The notes under the pieces were generated by a model that ran no database searches, was not told the DNA's origin, and saw only the letters and a list, made by a program, of their open reading frames with translations. From contig CAKRLN010000145.1 of assembly GCA_934359535.1 (NCBI GenBank), forward strand, positions 1 to 5,821: a DNA stretch of 5,821 nucleotides. The letters are read 5' to 3'. A program made the position numbers and the translations under genes. Below, in pieces: positions 5,279-5,821 of the stretch (position 1 is the first letter of the stretch; each line of letters opens with the position of its first letter). The DNA is from an uncultured Lachnospiraceae bacterium (GTDB taxonomy: Bacteria > Bacillota > Clostridia > Lachnospirales > Lachnospiraceae).

Positions 5279-5821
5279 CTACCTTTCATAATTTGTATTT
5301 CTGCGCCTTGTGCGCTGATTTTGCTTTCGTTGCTGCTCCATATCTTTTGCCTGCGCAATCAGATTATCGATCTGCTGATTTCCGAGAACCTTCCGCAGAA
5401 AGCGGAAATCCTTCAGTTCCGAGCGTAGGGCATCATTTTCTCCTTTGAGCCGGTCGTTGGTTGCGGTCAGATGTTCATTCTCTCGGTAGAGCCACCCGTT
5501 GGTGGTGTTCAGCCGGTGATAGCTGTCCAGAGCCTTGTAATAGTGGTAGAACACCTCTCGGATAACCTCTTTCAATTTCTTAATGAGTGGGTCAACAAAC
5601 CGCTGTTTATAGGTCTTGGCGGTCATTAGAGTGGGGGGAGCGGGGAGTTGAAACTCTGCATCCGACTCAATCCGCTGCTCCAACTTTTCAATAGACTGCA
5701 CACCCTGATCGAAGTTGTCGATCCGATTCTGTACAGTTTCCAGCTCGTCCTGCTTTTCGGCAAGCATGCTGTCCAGTGCAGCAATCTCTTTTTCTCGCTC
5801 TTGCTTCTTGTAGTCCAGAAC
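5279..5821 (-). CDS. Mob/Pre (MobV-like) relaxase C-terminal coiled-coil region, partial (5' end outside window)
   Basis: The frame stays open to the window edge (180 residues visible), so the start and the catalytic domain are missing. An ATG at 5767 opens a 162-residue sub-frame but is unlikely to be the true start because heptad-rich coding continues upstream of it. What is seen is a charged coiled coil (about residues 1-55 of the visible part), a proline-rich break (L-P-A-P-P near 59-63), and a helix with K-K-L-K-E-V-I-R-E-V-F-Y-H-Y-Y. A second coiled coil (about 111-143) follows, then a basic tail rich in R, Q and N. This resembles the C-terminal halves of plasmid recombination/mobilization (Pre/Mob) relaxases, the class to which TnpZ of Tn4451 belongs, and placement directly before tnpV supports this. 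Relaxases nick the transfer origin to start mobilization. Coiled coils alone are poor evidence, so the family rests partly on context. Confidence 0.6.
   Translation of the reverse strand, partial: VLDYKKQEREKEIAALDSMLAEKQDELETVQNRIDNFDQGVQSIEKLEQRIESDAEFQLPAPPTLMTAKTYKQRFVDPLIKKLKEVIREVFYHYYKALDSYHRLNTTNGWLYRENEHLTATNDRLKGENDALRSELKDFRFLRKVLGNQQIDNLIAQAKDMEQQRKQNQRTRRRNTNYER

Noticed and set aside
4856..5428. A 190-codon open frame on the plus strand running through tnpV
   Set aside because: It overlaps the clearly recognisable tnpV gene on the opposite strand, its translation resembles no protein family, and it would have to start inside the hairpin. It is a shadow of GC-rich coding DNA.

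Overview
The window looks like accessory DNA from a Firmicute, most likely a gut Clostridia member. The evidence is the strong AGGAGG-like ribosome binding sites, the close gene spacing, and a Tn4451-type TnpV next to a Mob/Pre-like relaxase tail. No species can be named from this sequence.

Bases 1-4839 (plus strand) read as one unbroken five-gene defence operon that starts before the window. In order it encodes: (1) the C-terminal end of an AbiEii/AbiGii-type nucleotidyltransferase toxin; (2) a 605-residue fused PD-(D/E)XK nuclease and N6-adenine DNA methyltransferase; (3) a 339-residue two-TRD specificity subunit; (4) a 381-residue DUF262 (ParB/Srx-like) protein without a recognisable nuclease domain; and (5) a 200-residue protein with an R-X4-H HEPN RNase motif. 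Genes 1/2 overlap by ATGA, genes 2/3 overlap by 11 nt, genes 3/4 are 12 nt apart with the ribosome binding site on the stop codon, and genes 4/5 are 1 nt apart. Genes 2 and 3 match the size and layout of BcgI-like type IIB restriction-modification systems, in which one polypeptide cuts and methylates and a separate subunit reads the DNA.

A G8 tract lies exactly in the linker between the two target-recognition halves of the specificity gene. Loss or gain of one G would give a half-length specificity subunit, so this is a candidate phase-variation switch.

Bases 4840-4891 hold a perfect 10-bp GC-rich hairpin between convergent transcription units. Bases 4892-5821 (minus strand) carry tnpV and, upstream of it, the coiled-coil C-terminal part of a Mob/Pre-like protein that runs off the window. 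This block is far more GC-rich (57-67% in sampled lines) than the adjoining HEPN gene (23-35%). The defence operon therefore looks like cargo beside the mobilization module of a mobile element.

My working model (inference) is a layered defence operon. Restriction-modification is the first layer, and the AbiE-type toxin and the DUF262/HEPN pair act as growth-arrest or RNA-cleaving back-up. No gene-free stretch longer than 300 bases exists in the window.
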